A DNA stretch of 64,000 bases from Hypoxylon rubiginosum (GCA_902806565.1 CADCXA010000031.1:1116001-1180000), one strand, 5' to 3'; positions 1 to 11,628 are shown, counted from the first letter of the stretch. The notes: generated by a model not told the origin, from the sequence alone. Numbers and translations: made by a program.

Positions 1-1212
1 ACTGAGTCGTAGATGTAATGCTTTCTATCAGTCAAATCCATTGCTCCATGTGGCCGAACAAGTGTTGATCTAATCAGAGCGCGATGTGTCCAGCTGCGTT
101 CTCTCCCTGCGATATTTTGGGAACAGTCTATGGACTCACCTCGCGCAAAGTAATATGGATCCAGAGGGTACCTATGGGTAAAGCCCTAGAAGCACCTTAA
201 AATTGGATTTTACAACTTTGCGAGTCACGTGTGAATAGGGGCTGTCTAGCAAACACGCAGCTATATCCTACGCTATTCAACATGGTGCGTCAAAGTCTTT
301 ATGAAAGGGCCCCCAGAAAGATAAAGATGCGTCGTGCAAACTTGCCAAGCAGCGCTAAGGTAGTGTTGGTAGATCAACAGATCTAAGGTGACAATCTCGT
401 ATTGCACCTTGTACATGCGGCGCAGCTAAGAATGTCTTGAAAGGCGGGATCCGACCGTCGTTGAGTCTAAGAGCCTTGCGCCCGAAGCTGATCGCTAGCA
501 ACTCAGCCCATCAAGAACGCTCCGTACCTATGTTTTGCAGACGGGTGTATGGTTGAACGCGGGAATCTCCATGCATGCAGGTGGCAGCGCTGCCAACGGT
601 TTACAACCCCCATCTGTTGGCCTCGTGAACCATCGTATGCGATCCTCCGACCATCCGAGAGGATGGCTAAGATAGATTGTTCAGATGAGGCTTAGTCGCT
701 GTTAATGCCTAGTCGGTTTTGCTCGAAATACAATGGTATTATAGGGCGTCGCAGCGCTGTTTAACTCCAACCTCAGGACAAAACCAACATTCACTGAATA
801 GGCGCTTACCACGTATATTCATATAATGCTAGTTAAAAACGTCAACTAGCAGATTAGCTCGTGAAAGATACCTACCAGTACGTAACGAGATAAGTTGTGC
901 CACTCTATGTTTGTGATTCCTTTCAGGTCGTACCATCCATAAATGCAATACGTAATATATTGTATAGCATCGGTATATGCATTCGTAAGTACCTCAGGTA
1001 CATATGTAGGTGGCAACTTGAATTTATGGGTTCTCTGGAATACCAGCTTGCCGGGTACATTGACCAGGCATTAACTACCTGGGTACCTGATAGGTATAAG
1101 ACATCCCAGACGTCGTAAAGCAACAATTGTACCTGCATTATGGACAGTGCTCCCCCTTTCGATTGGAGACCATACTAGATGACCGCAGGATCTGGTATCT
1201 AGTGCCGTGAAA
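1..1212. other. intergenic, no gene recognised
   Basis: No open frame here resembles a known family; the two overlapping frames near 900-1140 have no supporting features. A perfect 14-bp palindrome (TGGCAGCGCTGCCA, 582-595) is visible. It could bind a dimeric factor, but that is only inference. The stretch includes the upstream region of the NRPS-like gene. Confidence 0.4.
582..595. promoter_or_regulatory. 14-bp perfect palindrome upstream of NRPS-like gene
   Basis: The sequence TGGCAGCGCTGCCA is its own reverse complement. It lies about 620 bases upstream of the NRPS-like start codon. A role as a regulator-binding site is speculative; a chance palindrome is possible. Confidence 0.2.
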
Positions 1213-4200
1213 ATGGATACCCTTGAAAAACCTAGGTCCGCGATAGAGCGATACTGTCTACAAAGTCTCCTCAAGCGGCAGTCTGAGTCCGAACCACAGC
1301 GAAATCTCCTATTTTATTCGCTTGGAAATACATCAAACCCAAAGGAAATATCGTACCGCACATTGTACAATCGTGCGAGGAATAACAGCGCTTTGATTCA
1401 ATCTTTAGAGAGATTCCGAGATGGCCAACCCATTCTACTTCACCTGAGTGACCATTGGGATACCATTTTATGGTTTTGGTCGATTCTCCTGGCTAATGGA
1501 GTACCTGTTGTCTCGACACCCCTGAGTAACGTCGATGAACACCGACACCAACACTTACAGGGTCTATCATCACTCCTTGAATCCCCGATCTGCATCACAA
1601 GAACCGATTTCCTCCCTCTGTTTGACGGAAGTCATACTTTCCGGCTACACACTATCGAGTCTCTGTTGAAGAATGAAATCACGAGGCCCGACAGAGTTAC
1701 TCGATTGGACTGCTACGAAGAAAGGCTAGAGTGCCACGACGACGAAGTTTATGCTAGTGGGTCGGAGTTAGCCATTCTGATGTTGACTTCCGGCAGCACT
1801 GGAAATGCGAAACTCGTGTGCCTTACACATCGCCAAGTGCTCGCTGCAGCTGAAGGGAAGGCCTCCATTAGACGGCTTCCAGACGGCCGACCTTTCTTAA
1901 ACTGGATTGGACTTGATCATGTTGCTGCCCTTATTGAAATCCATATTCAGGCCCTGCAGCTTGGGGTCGGCCAAGTTCACGTCCACGCCGCAGACATCAC
2001 TTCATCGCCTAGACTGTTTCTCGATCTCCTGAGCACTCATCACGTGTCCAGCTCGTTTGCACCCAACTTCTTCATCGCAAAACTCGTGTCAGCTATTGAA
2101 GCTTCATCTCCCTCTGATCAATGCTCTTGGGACTTGTCCAACCTGACGAAGATAACCTCCGGGGGCGAGGCTAACGACACCGAGACTTGTGCTGCTGCTG
2201 CAACCCTGCTCGAGAGGTACGGTGCAGCCCGTAACGTCATCGCCCCCGGGTTCGGGATGACAGAAACGTGCGCTGGGGCCATGGTATGTATGAAAACATG
2301 TCGTGTCGGCATTTTTATCGTCCCTTTCTAGTATAATCTCGAGCATATATAATATGGTAATTTCGCTAACATTCTAACAGTAAGTATTCTAGTTTCTCCG
2401 CTGTTGAGTTGAAGAGAGCAACGTCTGGTATGTTCGAAAACCTGCGTTAAAAATGCTAACATGACATGTTTTCGTACACCAGATACAACCTCGAATGCCC
2501 AGATTATGATCTCAAGAATGGCAGCAACGTATCGTCTCTGGGCAAATGCATTCCAGGGATTGACATGCGCATCACTGTAGCTACTTCTAAAGGCAACACG
2601 AAGCTAGCTTTACCAAACGAGCCGGGCAATCTTGAAGTACGCGGGGATCTAGTATTTGATCGCTATTACCGTAACTCTAAGGCAACAACTGAAGCTGTCA
2701 CTTCCGATGGCTGGTTTCGCACTGGAGATCAGGCGATCGTCGATTCCGAAGGAAATCTTAGTCTCCTTGGTCGAGCAAAAGACGTCTTCAACCTCAATGG
2801 CGCCAAATTTGCTTCGGCTACCATCCAGAGGGCTGTGGAGCAGGCCGTAGGAACGCAAGTCATTCGCGTTATCAGTTTCCCATCCAGGGAGCCCATACTG
2901 AGCAGATCACTGTCGCGTATATCCCCCAGCAGCGGCATATGCGGGCTGAAGACTTCATTAAGATAGATGAGATGATAGTACAGGCGTGTGTCTTATGTAC
3001 TGGCCATCGTCCCGTTGTCTTCTCCATGGCGGAGAAGCCCTCGTCACTACTTCCCACAACCACCCTAGGGAAAATATCTCGAGCTAAAATGAGTTCACTC
3101 TTCGAAGAAGGCTTATTTTCCCAAGATGTCGACCTTCACCTCGAAACTGTGCGACGTTTTCGGGCACAGCAACAACGGATGAACAATTCAGCCAACGAGG
3201 CTGAAGCATTACTGATCGAAGACTTCACGCAGACATTAAGGATAGCCGCTGATACAATCGGTTTAGATACTCCTTTGTTCGAGCTTGGCTGCACTTCTAT
3301 GAATTTCATTCAGCTGAAGCGCCGTATTGATACTCGTCTGGGCACTGCAGTCCCTATTGCCACGCTCATGAAGAATCCTACCGTCCGTTCCATGGCCATT
3401 GCACTACACTCTAACTCTACTCATAGCTCGGGAAGTTCCAGTCCGGCCGCTGAGGTTGATTACGACCCAGTGGTCACGTTGCGGCCAGGCGGCTCCAAAA
3501 CACCCTTGTGGCTTGTGCATCCTGGCGGAGGTGAGGTATTGGTGTTTGTTGGGCTAGCACAACACCTAAACGACGACAGGCCGATTTATGCGCTCAGGGC
3601 CAGGGGCTTTGAACCAGAGGAAGAGCCCTTCGCATCAATCGCCGAGGCAGTCGAGATATACGTGGAAGCAATTCGGAAGCGCCAGCCTCAGGGGCCCTAC
3701 GCACTCGCCGGCTATAGCTACGGCGGCATGCTAGCATTCGAGATAGCTAAAAAGCTCAACTCTGACGACGAAGGGACCTCCGTGAGATTTCTGGGCTGCA
3801 TCGACCGACCACCACGCGTCATAATGCTGATGAATTGGAACTGGTCTTTGCTAAACCTAGCTCAATTCTTGGATGTCGCTACAGAAGAATGCGTCGATAG
3901 CCTCGAAAAGACCGAGTTTTTATCTATGTCTCGTGAAGAAGCTCTGCAACAGCTTCTCAAGGTAGCAGATGGGTCTCAAATGGAGGAGCTTGGACGGAGC
4001 GAGCCTGATCTAGTTAGATGGGCGGATATAGCTTTCAGCTTACAAGTAAGTTCCTGGAAGGTGTTTTGATCTATATAGCGCATGCTGACCCATAATGGCC
4101 AGGCCATAGCCGATAGCTACTACCCCGATGGCTTGGTAGATGCTATGGATATCTTTCACGCCATACCTCCTAAAGAAGTGGCTGCATCACGCGAGGAATG

Positions 4201-4354
4201 GGTGACCAAGCACTTGAGTGAATGGAATGACTTCTGTCGGACTGAACCGAGGTTTCATCGCGCCGAGGGGACACATTACACTATGCTCGGGAAGGACTAC
4301 ATCTCTGGCTTTTCCACAACGCTCAAGGATGCCTTGAAAGCCAGGGGTCTTTGA
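1213..4354 (+). CDS. NRPS-like enzyme, adenylation-thiolation-thioesterase (A-T-TE), reading frame apparently broken
   Basis: Single-module NRPS-like protein of the class that activates aryl 2-keto acids and dimerises them into quinones or furanones (atromentin synthetase/TdiA/MicA type); that role is known for the family, and the substrate here is unknown. ATG at 1213 is the first in frame. The first segment (1213-2283) carries core motif A3 (LTSGSTGNAKLV) and A5 (GFGMTETCAGAM). The second (about 2483-2885) carries A7 (GWFRTGDQ) and A8-like GRAKD. The third holds the A10-like lysine (TLGKISR), a thiolation domain (FELGCTSMNFIQLK, Ser is the carrier site) and a thioesterase with GYSYGGM nucleophile elbow and C-terminal THYTMLG histidine. 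Intron 4046-4102 (GTAAGT..CCAG) joins cleanly in phase 0. Two joins do not work: between 2283 and 2484 the distance is 2 mod 3 with no open canonical splice, and near 2880-2890 homology passes from one frame to another with no intron. It is probably a pseudogene, unless these are sequencing errors. Confidence 0.75.
4046..4102 (+). other. intron in NRPS-like gene
   Basis: Donor GTAAGT, branch-like GCTGACC and acceptor CCAG give a 57-base intron. Removing it joins the thioesterase frame in phase 0 and continues to the stop at 4354, bringing in the catalytic-His segment. Confidence 0.8.
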
Positions 4355-5099
4355 AATAAGTACTTGGGTGATATCTCCGGTTTGAGTTAGTCTCAAACTA
4401 AGATACGATATCCAATAGCATATGACACGAGATTTCGCATCAAACCAATGCACCCGGCAATTTACGTGTCAGTTTTGTCCTATATCGTGAAAGCCGTCGG
4501 GCCAGGCGCCCTCCCGTGAAATGCCGCGTTCAATTCCGGGTTCGCGACCCACTATCAGCCCGGGCCGGAGCCGATCACGGTCCAAAGTCTCATGCATAAG
4601 GATTTAAATCAGAGGATTAAATAGAGAGACGACAGCACTTGGAAAACGCCTAAGTTATGGAATTTTGCATAGTTGGGGTAAGTGTCGCGAAAGAATTGAT
4701 AGTATCTGACTCGGAATCTATTCGCGAACGTAGATACTCTCGTAAACCCCTTTTTAGACCATCTCCCCTTTTTACCTCACCTTTTAGCCAACACTCTTCA
4801 TCACAACAACGTGCCTAGGTATATAGACTGTAACAAACATCAGTCTTTCACATACGACCATAGGATGCGGAAAACTCGGGATCCCGTCCGCTCTCCCCTT
4901 GATAAACCGCATACCGCCGGATTAGTAGTTGGGTCGGTGACGACCAGCGAATCCCTGGTGTTGTATGTTTTTTCCCCCTTTTTTAGTCCAACGTTCGCCT
5001 CTTAGCGCTTACCTACTCTTAGTTCCATCGCACTCCCACTTTTAATCCCAACCGCTGCATCATCCTTATTCTTTGGCTTTTCCATGCCGAACTCGGTCT
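4355..5099. other. intergenic, no gene recognised
   Basis: No coding homology was recognised up to the start of the PKS-NRPS relic. The part just before 5100 may be further decayed coding sequence of that relic, but I cannot read it. Confidence 0.35.
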
Positions 5100-5801
5100 A
5101 CAGGTTCAAGATACATCCAGAAAGGTTGGACAAGAATGTACCGCACCGGAGACCGTGGACGACTGCTACTAGGTGGGTAGCTCATAATAAAGGGTCGCAT
5201 TGGTGACGATACGCAGGTCAAGCTCCGGGGCGTGCACATTGGCCTTCAGGATATCGAGAATATAATTATTACGGCTGCGGAAAGGGGCTTCGTTCATGCT
5301 CTCGCGAGTGTAAGCCTAGAGGACAGCTCCGAGTCTAAGTTCATTATCGCGCACGTTATTCCGTCTCGCGATATCTACTCTATAAGCCCCGAAGAAAAGG
5401 AAGAATATTTATCACAGCTCTTGTCTTAGCTTCCGCTACCGCAGACAATGTATCTAATTATGTTGATGCTGATTGATAAGATTCCTCTGACGACGTTTTC
5501 TAAGATAGATCGGCGTGCCCGCAGTGCCTTGCCTCTTACGCCAAGTAAAAATAGACGACGAACAGAGGACGCGCAAGTCTGGAACGAGACCGAAAACAAG
5601 CTTAAAGGAATATGGGAACGAGTTCTCCCGCGGGTACGCGGCGACGACGTGGGTGGGGAGAAAGCCGGATTGCGCCTGCGGATCCACCTGCCGTCAAGCA
5701 TCGCCATACCGAGAGGCGAAAACGGCTCGGTAGAGGAGGAGGAAGCCGCTGGCATGCAGACACATCTTGTTGCAGCGTTGGAGTATATTGGACGTGAGTA
5801 A
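5100..5801 (+). pseudogene. relic of a PKS-NRPS adenylation domain C-terminal half and start of carrier domain
   Basis: One reading frame from 5100 shows, in order: a GWTRMYRTGDRGRLL-like A7 motif (from 5124), GRIGDDTQVKLRGVHI (A8, near 5190-5240), then PLTTFSKIDRRA (A10 with its lysine, near 5480-5520) and a TENKLKGIWERVLP-like start of a carrier domain (near 5585-5630). These are the usual order and spacing for the adenylation domain of fungal PKS-NRPS hybrids. The frame is interrupted by TAG at 5178-5180 and TAG at 5427-5429; at the second, reading straight through continues the motif series. The upstream A domain, condensation and PKS modules are absent, and the carrier domain fades before its phosphopantetheine serine. 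The frame then ends at 5801. It is a decayed fragment, possibly of the same former metabolite locus as the NRPS-like gene. Confidence 0.8.
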
Positions 5802-6098
5802 GGGGTAGAGTTTGAGGTGGTGGTTGTATTACGCGGCTTTAGTGTTCATTCAGGGGTAACACTTCTGATATACCACGGTAGACGTCTAGCGCCCACAATA
5901 TGATATCCTCAACTCGACTGAACATTAATCACGCGTATGAAGTGCATCTTAACTGACGAAGAGGCTGATGTGAGAAGTAAGGAGTGTATTAAGAGCTGTC
6001 TAAAGCTCTATGATTGTTGTCTAATCCGACGAGTAGACCAACATATTTCAACTTCCAAGCACTCGTAGAGTCTGGCATGACCAGCCAGGGCTATCTCA
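5802..6098. other. intergenic between PKS-NRPS relic and Hva1/TUDOR gene
   Basis: No gene was recognised; it includes the 3' flank of the minus-strand Hva1/TUDOR gene. Confidence 0.4.
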
Positions 6099-7039
6099 TC
6101 ATGCCGTAACCTTTGTCCGAGTCCGCGTGCTGATCCGACCACCCTGCTGTTGAGGGGCGACGTCCTTCTTCGACTGGCCGTCGGCTTTTTGTGAAGAGTT
6201 GTTTCTGGCCGTATTGTTTGATTCCCTTGGTTTCTGAGCCTGGTCGACCGCGGGGTCCACGATCTCCACCACCTCATCATCATCCACTTCTGCATCTTCT
6301 TCGTCCGTATTATTAGCAGCAGCTTCGTCTTCCTCGTCTTCTTCACTAGCGCTACTAATGTCAACTTCAGCTTCATCAATACTGTCATAGATGCCATCAA
6401 CTTCGCTTTCATCTTCCTCTCTCTTTTGCTTCTTGTTGGCCTCCTTGCCTCCTTTCTTTACTTCTTTGCCTTGCTCGTTCATCGTGTGTGGCCCCTTATC
6501 GTCTCCGTCGGACTCGATATCTTCGACATCATAGCCATCCTTCCCTTCTCCCACTTCGTCGTCACCCACTGAATCCTCTACTATTTCGGGATCCTGGTCT
6601 TTGGCCTTGCGTTTCTCTCCTTGACCATTGCCTCCCTTACCCCCTTTGCCGGAGCTCTTGATCTCTACCGTCAGCTCCGACGCTCTCTTCACGACATCGT
6701 TTCCCGAGCGTTCGATATGGACGGCCGGGTTGCCGGGATCGGCCTTCTTCTTGATCGTGTTCCCGCGCTTCGACTTGATCTCGATGGCGCCGTGGTCTTT
6801 GGTCTCAGCTACCGTACCTTCTGGAGCACCACCGCCCCACTTCCACGATACTACCATCAAGCAAAAAAAGTCAGTAACAGGTTTGCGAAGATTTAACACA
6901 CTAGATGATTCGACGTAGGAAACTCAAGAGCATCAGGATGCCAGTTCGCTTCAGGTGGAAATCCTATAGAAGTTGGCATATTTGCCGTATGTAATAGATA
7001 CGTACCTTGGTCTCCCTTTTCAGGCTTTTCGTCACCCAT
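6099..7039 (-). CDS. Hva1/TUDOR-domain acidic protein (DUF2945 type)
   Basis: Two exons: 7039-7006 (ATG, MGDEKPEKGDQ) and 6850-6099. The intron 7005-6851 has donor GTACGT and acceptor GTAG and joins in phase 1 to recreate VSWKWGGG. The protein is about 261 residues. Residues ~12-65 match the hypervirulence-associated TUDOR domain: SWKWGGGAPEGTVAE, then KSKRGNTIKKKADPGNPAVH and SGNDVVKRASEL. The rest is a low-complexity, highly acidic tail rich in D/E with a few basic stretches, ending in TRTRTKVTA. The fold is known from small fungal proteins, and a nuclear or chromatin role is only inferred from the Tudor-like domain and charged tail. It is oriented head to tail with the downstream hydratase. 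Confidence 0.85.
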
Positions 7040-7556
7040 CGTAGCAATTTTGGAATTAAGATACTTGGTCTAGAACGGTAGAAATGCAGGCGAATATGCG
7101 ACGAATCCTTCTTGACAAGATGCTATTTCGTTGAATCAAGCAGAAAGTGAACAAACTTCCTGTTCTCGAAGAAATCTTCAAGGAGTACGTAGAATGAGCT
7201 GGCATCTTTGTCATTATGGCTGGTTTATTACATCATGTCGATGATTCATCATTGCTCTAGTGCAAATTCTTGAAGCATATCTAGGGATACGATCCCAGGA
7301 ATTAATGTCTGGTAAGTGTGCGCCACTTTCATAGCTACCCCCTAGCCTAGGATACCTAGTGAGGCTGAAGCATGATGTCTCTAGTCATAATTGAACAGCG
7401 AACTGAGACATTCGAGATACCATATAGTGGTGACTGCGCGACAGGACAGCTCAGCTTATCATAGCGAGGGAAGGTATTGTCTCCCGATTATCATAGGACC
7501 ACCGCGGACACGCATATAAATCCCATTCCAGAAAATAGTCGTAACACTTGACACAT
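7040..7556. other. intergenic
   Basis: Lies between the 5' end of the Hva1/TUDOR gene and the 3' end of the hydratase gene, both on the minus strand. It must contain the promoter of the former and the terminator of the latter; no specific signal was recognised. Confidence 0.4.
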
Positions 7557-8654
7557 TTACCGACCAGTAAAAACCGGCTTCCTCTTTTCCTTGAACGCTT
7601 CCAAGGCTTCGTTCCGGTCTTCGCTCTTCACCACGCGCTCGTACATCGCATTCTCCATCTGCTCCCTAGCCCAGCTCACCGCCTGAAGGGCAGCCCGGAC
7701 GGCAATCGGGCCGCCCTCGGAGATCTCGCTCGCCAACCTCACCGCCTCCGACAGGACCGCGTTCCGCGCCCGGGACGGCAAGCCGGCGCCGTCCACCGAC
7801 GGGTCCTCTTGCGCGACGCCGTCCCGCTCGTCCTCGGGAAGCACCTCCACCAGCCGGTCGGCGATCCCTAGGAAGTACGCCTCCGGGGCGGAGACGCGCC
7901 GCCCGGTGAGGATGATGTCCCTCGCGCGCGCGATGCCGATCAGCCCGGGCAACCGATGCGTGCCGCCGGCGCCGGGGATGATGCCTAACCGCGTCTCGGG
8001 GAGGCCCACGGTCGCGGTCGAGGCGAGCACGCGGAAGTGTGTGCAGAGAGCGAGCTCGAGGCCGCCGCCGAGCGCGATGGAAGATATGGCGGAGATGGTA
8101 GGTATCGGAAGGGCGGAGAGGGAGGAGAATGTGCCGCGGAGGTTGGCTAGGAATTCTGCCGTTCTGTAATACATAGCAATTAACTCATATGAACTGAGGC
8201 GCCTCGATGGAGTAGGGTAGTATATAATATATAAACCGTGAGGATAGTATTAGGGCAAGAGTTGCACTGACTCTTCTTGCGTAAAGCCCCGCCTCTCTTT
8301 CAAGTCGGCTCCGGCACAAAAGCTCGCATCAACTGCGCTGGCAAGAATCAGAGCTCTCGTCGGTCCTTTCTGGTCTATTCCCGCAGCTCCACCGAACCGC
8401 CGTAGCGGTGGCAGCTCTTCGCCGTCTGCGGTGTACTGTGCCTGGACATCATCGACCTCGGCCCGCAGCGCGGCTAGGAGCGCTTTCGATATCGCGTTAC
8501 GCGCAGACGGCCGATTGAGCTCGAGGATACGGATGTGGCCGGTGTTCGGGGCAGGGAGGTTAGTAACTCTGATTAGGGGGCCGGCGTCGCTCGAGTACAA
8601 TCGGAGGAAGCGAATAGCTGGGGACGCCAGTCGAGTACTCAATCGTGGTGGCAT
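7557..8654 (-). CDS. enoyl-CoA hydratase/isomerase family, probable mitochondrial methylglutaconyl-CoA hydratase
   Basis: Two exons: 8654-8272 and 8163-7557. The intron 8271-8164 (GTCAGT..ACAG) joins in phase 2 to give TQEETAEFL, so the unspliced stop is avoided. The protein is 329 residues. The start MPPRLSTRLASPAIRFLRLYSS has few acidic residues and several Arg and Ser, typical of mitochondrial import. Crotonase motifs are intact: LELNRPSARNAI, then LASAVDASFCAGADLKER (first oxyanion-hole segment) and ISSIALGGGLELALC with GLPETRLGIIPGAGGTHRL (second oxyanion hole and catalytic Glu region). The C-terminus AFKEKRKPVFTGR is usual for this subfamily. AUH-type enzymes hydrate 3-methylglutaconyl-CoA in leucine breakdown; the exact substrate is inferred from overall resemblance. 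Base composition is GC-rich relative to neighbours. Confidence 0.87.
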
Positions 8655-9412
8655 TGCGAGAATGGAAGCATGCGGCGGAGATAAGATGTCGGTGTATGTG
8701 GCCAAAAAGTCGGTTGATTATTAGCAATGTAGCTATATTTCTATTAGATTCCACACATCAATCGGGATTATAGACTCTTCTAACTCAAAACTGCCGAAAC
8801 GTGGAAGTTTGCTATAATTGTCAGGACAAAGGAGTCCGAAACCATGCTACGTCAGAGCCGACTGTTCTCGAGCTTCACAGCAGAAACGCGACGGTTAGTA
8901 GCGGGAGAACCCGGCATATGGTAAGCCTCCATTAAGAGATGAATATTTCACTACGCATGTAGATGCATTGGAATTATGTATTAAACCACCTGAAGATGAA
9001 ATCATTTACTGCGCAATGGAAAAATCATTCACACTTTTACCAGCGTTCATAAACCGTGGATCTGATTTATTTAAGCCTCACGGAATATCGAAGCTTTCGG
9101 CTTGAATTGTTTTGAGGTCTGTTGAATCAGAGGTAAAAGCGATCGGTCACATTATGCATAAAACCGATGCGGAGATACAACCAATCAGCACAAGACCGAA
9201 CAGAATTACGTGATCTGCCTGAAGTTAGAAAGTTATCGTCATTGTTGGAGGGATATATCATTGCAAGGCTCTCGGCTTATTCCAACTTGAGAACAACCCG
9301 TCGAGCTTAAAGAAACTTGGTCGCATCCTATCAACTTGCCCATTACTACTATCTTCCGTAGATATCGTATATTGCAGGTCTCATATTTCTCCGTCTAGTT
9401 TGTCCCGCGACA
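8655..9412. other. intergenic with a possible coding relic
   Basis: Divergent promoter region between the hydratase (minus) and the ankyrin gene (plus). The part near 8938-9240 is richer in A/T and holds short open stretches that may be decayed coding sequence (listed separately). Confidence 0.4.
8938..9105 (+). pseudogene. possible ankyrin-like coding relic
   Basis: An open frame without a start of its own reads to TGA at 9103-9105. It contains a stretch like an ankyrin unit end (FINRGSDLFKPHG). It sits upstream of a real small ankyrin gene, so it could be a decayed neighbour or chance similarity. Confidence 0.2.
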
Positions 9413-10000
9413 ATGAGCAACAGCGACTCCACAGCGGCATCCATACCCCCGGAAGCGATCGAGTTCGCAAGCCGCATGTACAATGCCGCTCGGGAAGGGC
9501 AGAAGGAAATATTCGAACAAGCGTTACCTGCCGGCCTCCCGCCGAACCTGACTAACGAGAAGGGAGATACTCTCGTACGCCACTGCCTATTGACTAGCTC
9601 TCATCATATATACGTGACATAGGTGTCGCTAATGATCAAATGCGTGTCATAGCTCATGCTTGCGGCGTATCACGGACATGCCGACCTCGTCAAGCTATTG
9701 ATTCAGCACGGAGCTGACCCAAATCGTATAAACGATAGAGGTCAAAGTCCCTTGGCTGGTGCTGTATTCAAGAACGAAGACGCTGTGGTTGAGGTTTGAT
9801 TCCACCACCCATATGGTTTCATCCTTGATTCTAATATGTTTGTTACTTTCTAGGCCTTGTTGGAGGGAAACGCCGATCCCTCCCGTGGCTCTCCGTCCGC
9901 ACTGGACTGTCTTCCCATTTTCAAACAAGAGGAGAAATGGGGAGCAAAGTTCGCGGCGGCTCCAGGGAATGGCAAGGTTGGGAAACCTGCTTCTGGGTAG
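9413..10000 (+). CDS. small ankyrin-repeat protein
   Basis: Three exons: 9413-9574, 9653-9793 and 9854-10000. Introns are 9575-9652 (GTACGC..ATAG) and 9794-9853 (GTTTGA..CTAG), both phase 0. The product is 149 residues. An N-terminal helical part (EAIEFASRMYNAAREGQKEI) is followed by an ankyrin unit LMLAAYHGHADLVKLLIQHG, with DPNRINDRGQSPLAGAV beginning a second and ALLEGNADPSRGSPSALD continuing it. The C-terminus is charged and Gly/Ala-rich. This size and layout match small soluble fungal ankyrin proteins of unknown partner. The unspliced frame hits a stop at 9620-9622, so the introns are needed. Confidence 0.87.
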
Positions 10001-10863
10001 ATCCCTCCTAGTTCATTCAAGTTCATGTTTTTCTAGTTCTGAGAGGCTCGCACTTCACCTATGCAAGGCCTAGAACCTTTGGGTAAAGCGCAAACACATT
10101 TCGCTTCCACGGTCACTTAGGTGCAAACACTAAATTGATAACGTGTGTACGACCTTGCGACAATCCAGCTAGAGTTTAAAACTCACGTTCTCGTCGATTA
10201 AGTGGCTATTATGGCTTGGAAAGAATACTTGTGGTTTCGTCGGCTATGCGGTTGTCTCGAGGCTAGCTACTGTAGACTACCTAGTATGACCCCTATTCGA
10301 GTACTTGCGAGCCTTCTGTCGCGACGGCCAGACACTCGCAGACGATCACCTCGGTAACTGCTAGAGCATCTTTAGTGCATTCATCCTTTCTGCCTTCCTC
10401 AATGCATTAAATGAATTCTGACGTGGTTATGCAAGTTCCTAAGGCCATCCCTCCCCTTCATAACTGGTTTTCTCTTTTCTCACATACCAGACTTCGACGC
10501 CTTCGTATTTAGGATACACACAACGGCTCTACCACAACGTTAATTCTAAGGTACACGGCCTTGGCAATTACAACTGTCCCGGGTAACGGGTCGGTGATCT
10601 GTGCTCAGGAGGGCCTGTGGGTCATTTTTCCTTAAATTAAATCTAAGCTCCCTAATATCTTTTCTCACTCCCTTACGCGACTTCTACTGGGCCACGTGGT
10701 TTCGAGGCCGGCGACAAAACTGTACACATCTACCCATAGCTGCCACGACATCCCATGATCTACAAAGTCAGAACAATCGCCTATCTCTAAGGAAGCTGTA
10801 TTTATTTGGGCTAAGGTGTAGTGCAACGCGCGGTCTCGTGTCATTAACCATCTCTCGATAAAG
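10001..10863. other. intergenic
   Basis: No family was recognised on either strand; the frame at 10601-10861 has low-complexity composition and no homology I recognise. It contains the upstream region of the following gene. Confidence 0.4.
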
Positions 10864-11628
10864 ATGAACCCCTTCAACCCATTACAAGCGCGCCATCAAC
10901 CGTGCGTAGGCTTCCGAGTCGAATGCCATTTAAATCGCAGACTCCAATCTGGGGAGATGAAGCCTCGCGGCGGGTTCCTTACGAATGGATCTATCAAGCA
11001 AACACTTGACGCATACCTCTCGTGGAAACATGAGCCCACTCCTCTGATCTCCTTTTTTGCGTCTTGGGAAAGAGTGTTAAGGTGGAGAGACTGGCTCATT
11101 CGGAAAAGAGGAGCAAGGGACGTGGTCATCGTCGCGGTATGGCTGAAGGGGAGGCCAGAGATATATGACGGACATGCGGCAGCCGTCGCGCTCGGCTACG
11201 CGGGAACCCGCCTCCAATTTCACGTCGGGGAGTTCCTTCTCCACGGAGGCATCAAAGCAGACGAAAACAGGATCCTCGCATGTATGCCGGGGAACGCATC
11301 ATCGGTTGAGGAGATTACATTGTTGCCTTTTCCTTTATGCCCGGACCTACAATTCCATACGACGATCCCTACGGATGCGCTGCCCGATTTTGGCGGAAAT
11401 GACAGGACGAAAGAGTTGAAAAACGAGACGGAATACAGCGTCGGCTTTCCGAACGACATGACATTCTGCGCCCTTGCGCTTTCAATGTGTGGCCAGGATT
11501 GGAAACTAGTAGATGATAGATCGCGAGTTACTTTCATCATACCAAGTCCTCGGTGGAATCAATGTTACGATTTCACGTATTGGTTTAATCCATGCCTGGT
11601 AGATGACAAGAAAATTAGATGGAGATGA
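10864..11628 (+). CDS. uncharacterised fungal protein, 254 residues (possibly DUF7587-like)
   Basis: An uninterrupted frame from ATG 10864 to TGA, with ordinary codon use. The middle part has a pattern recalling DUF7587-type fungal proteins: a PTPLISFFASWERVLRWRDW segment followed by a hydrophobic strand (DVVIVAVWL). A Cys- and Trp-containing C-terminal third follows (CGQDWKLV, then WNQCYDFTYWFNPC). No signal peptide, membrane helix or catalytic motif can be seen. The assignment to that domain is tentative. It has no obvious functional link to its neighbours; the next gene is convergent, with about 130 bases between the two stops. Confidence 0.6.
   Translation: MNPFNPLQARHQPCVGFRVECHLNRRLQSGEMKPRGGFLTNGSIKQTLDAYLSWKHEPTPLISFFASWERVLRWRDWLIRKRGARDVVIVAVWLKGRPEIYDGHAAAVALGYAGTRLQFHVGEFLLHGGIKADENRILACMPGNASSVEEITLLPFPLCPDLQFHTTIPTDALPDFGGNDRTKELKNETEYSVGFPNDMTFCALALSMCGQDWKLVDDRSRVTFIIPSPRWNQCYDFTYWFNPCLVDDKKIRWR

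Noticed and set aside
897..1274. Overlapping frames on both strands upstream of the NRPS-like gene
   Set aside because: No homology recognised, they overlap each other in antisense, and several begin at weak places; treated as chance.
4490..4620. Possible tRNA-like GC-rich stretch (TTCCGGGTTCGCGACCC)
   Set aside because: No cloverleaf arms or anticodon stem can be placed around it.
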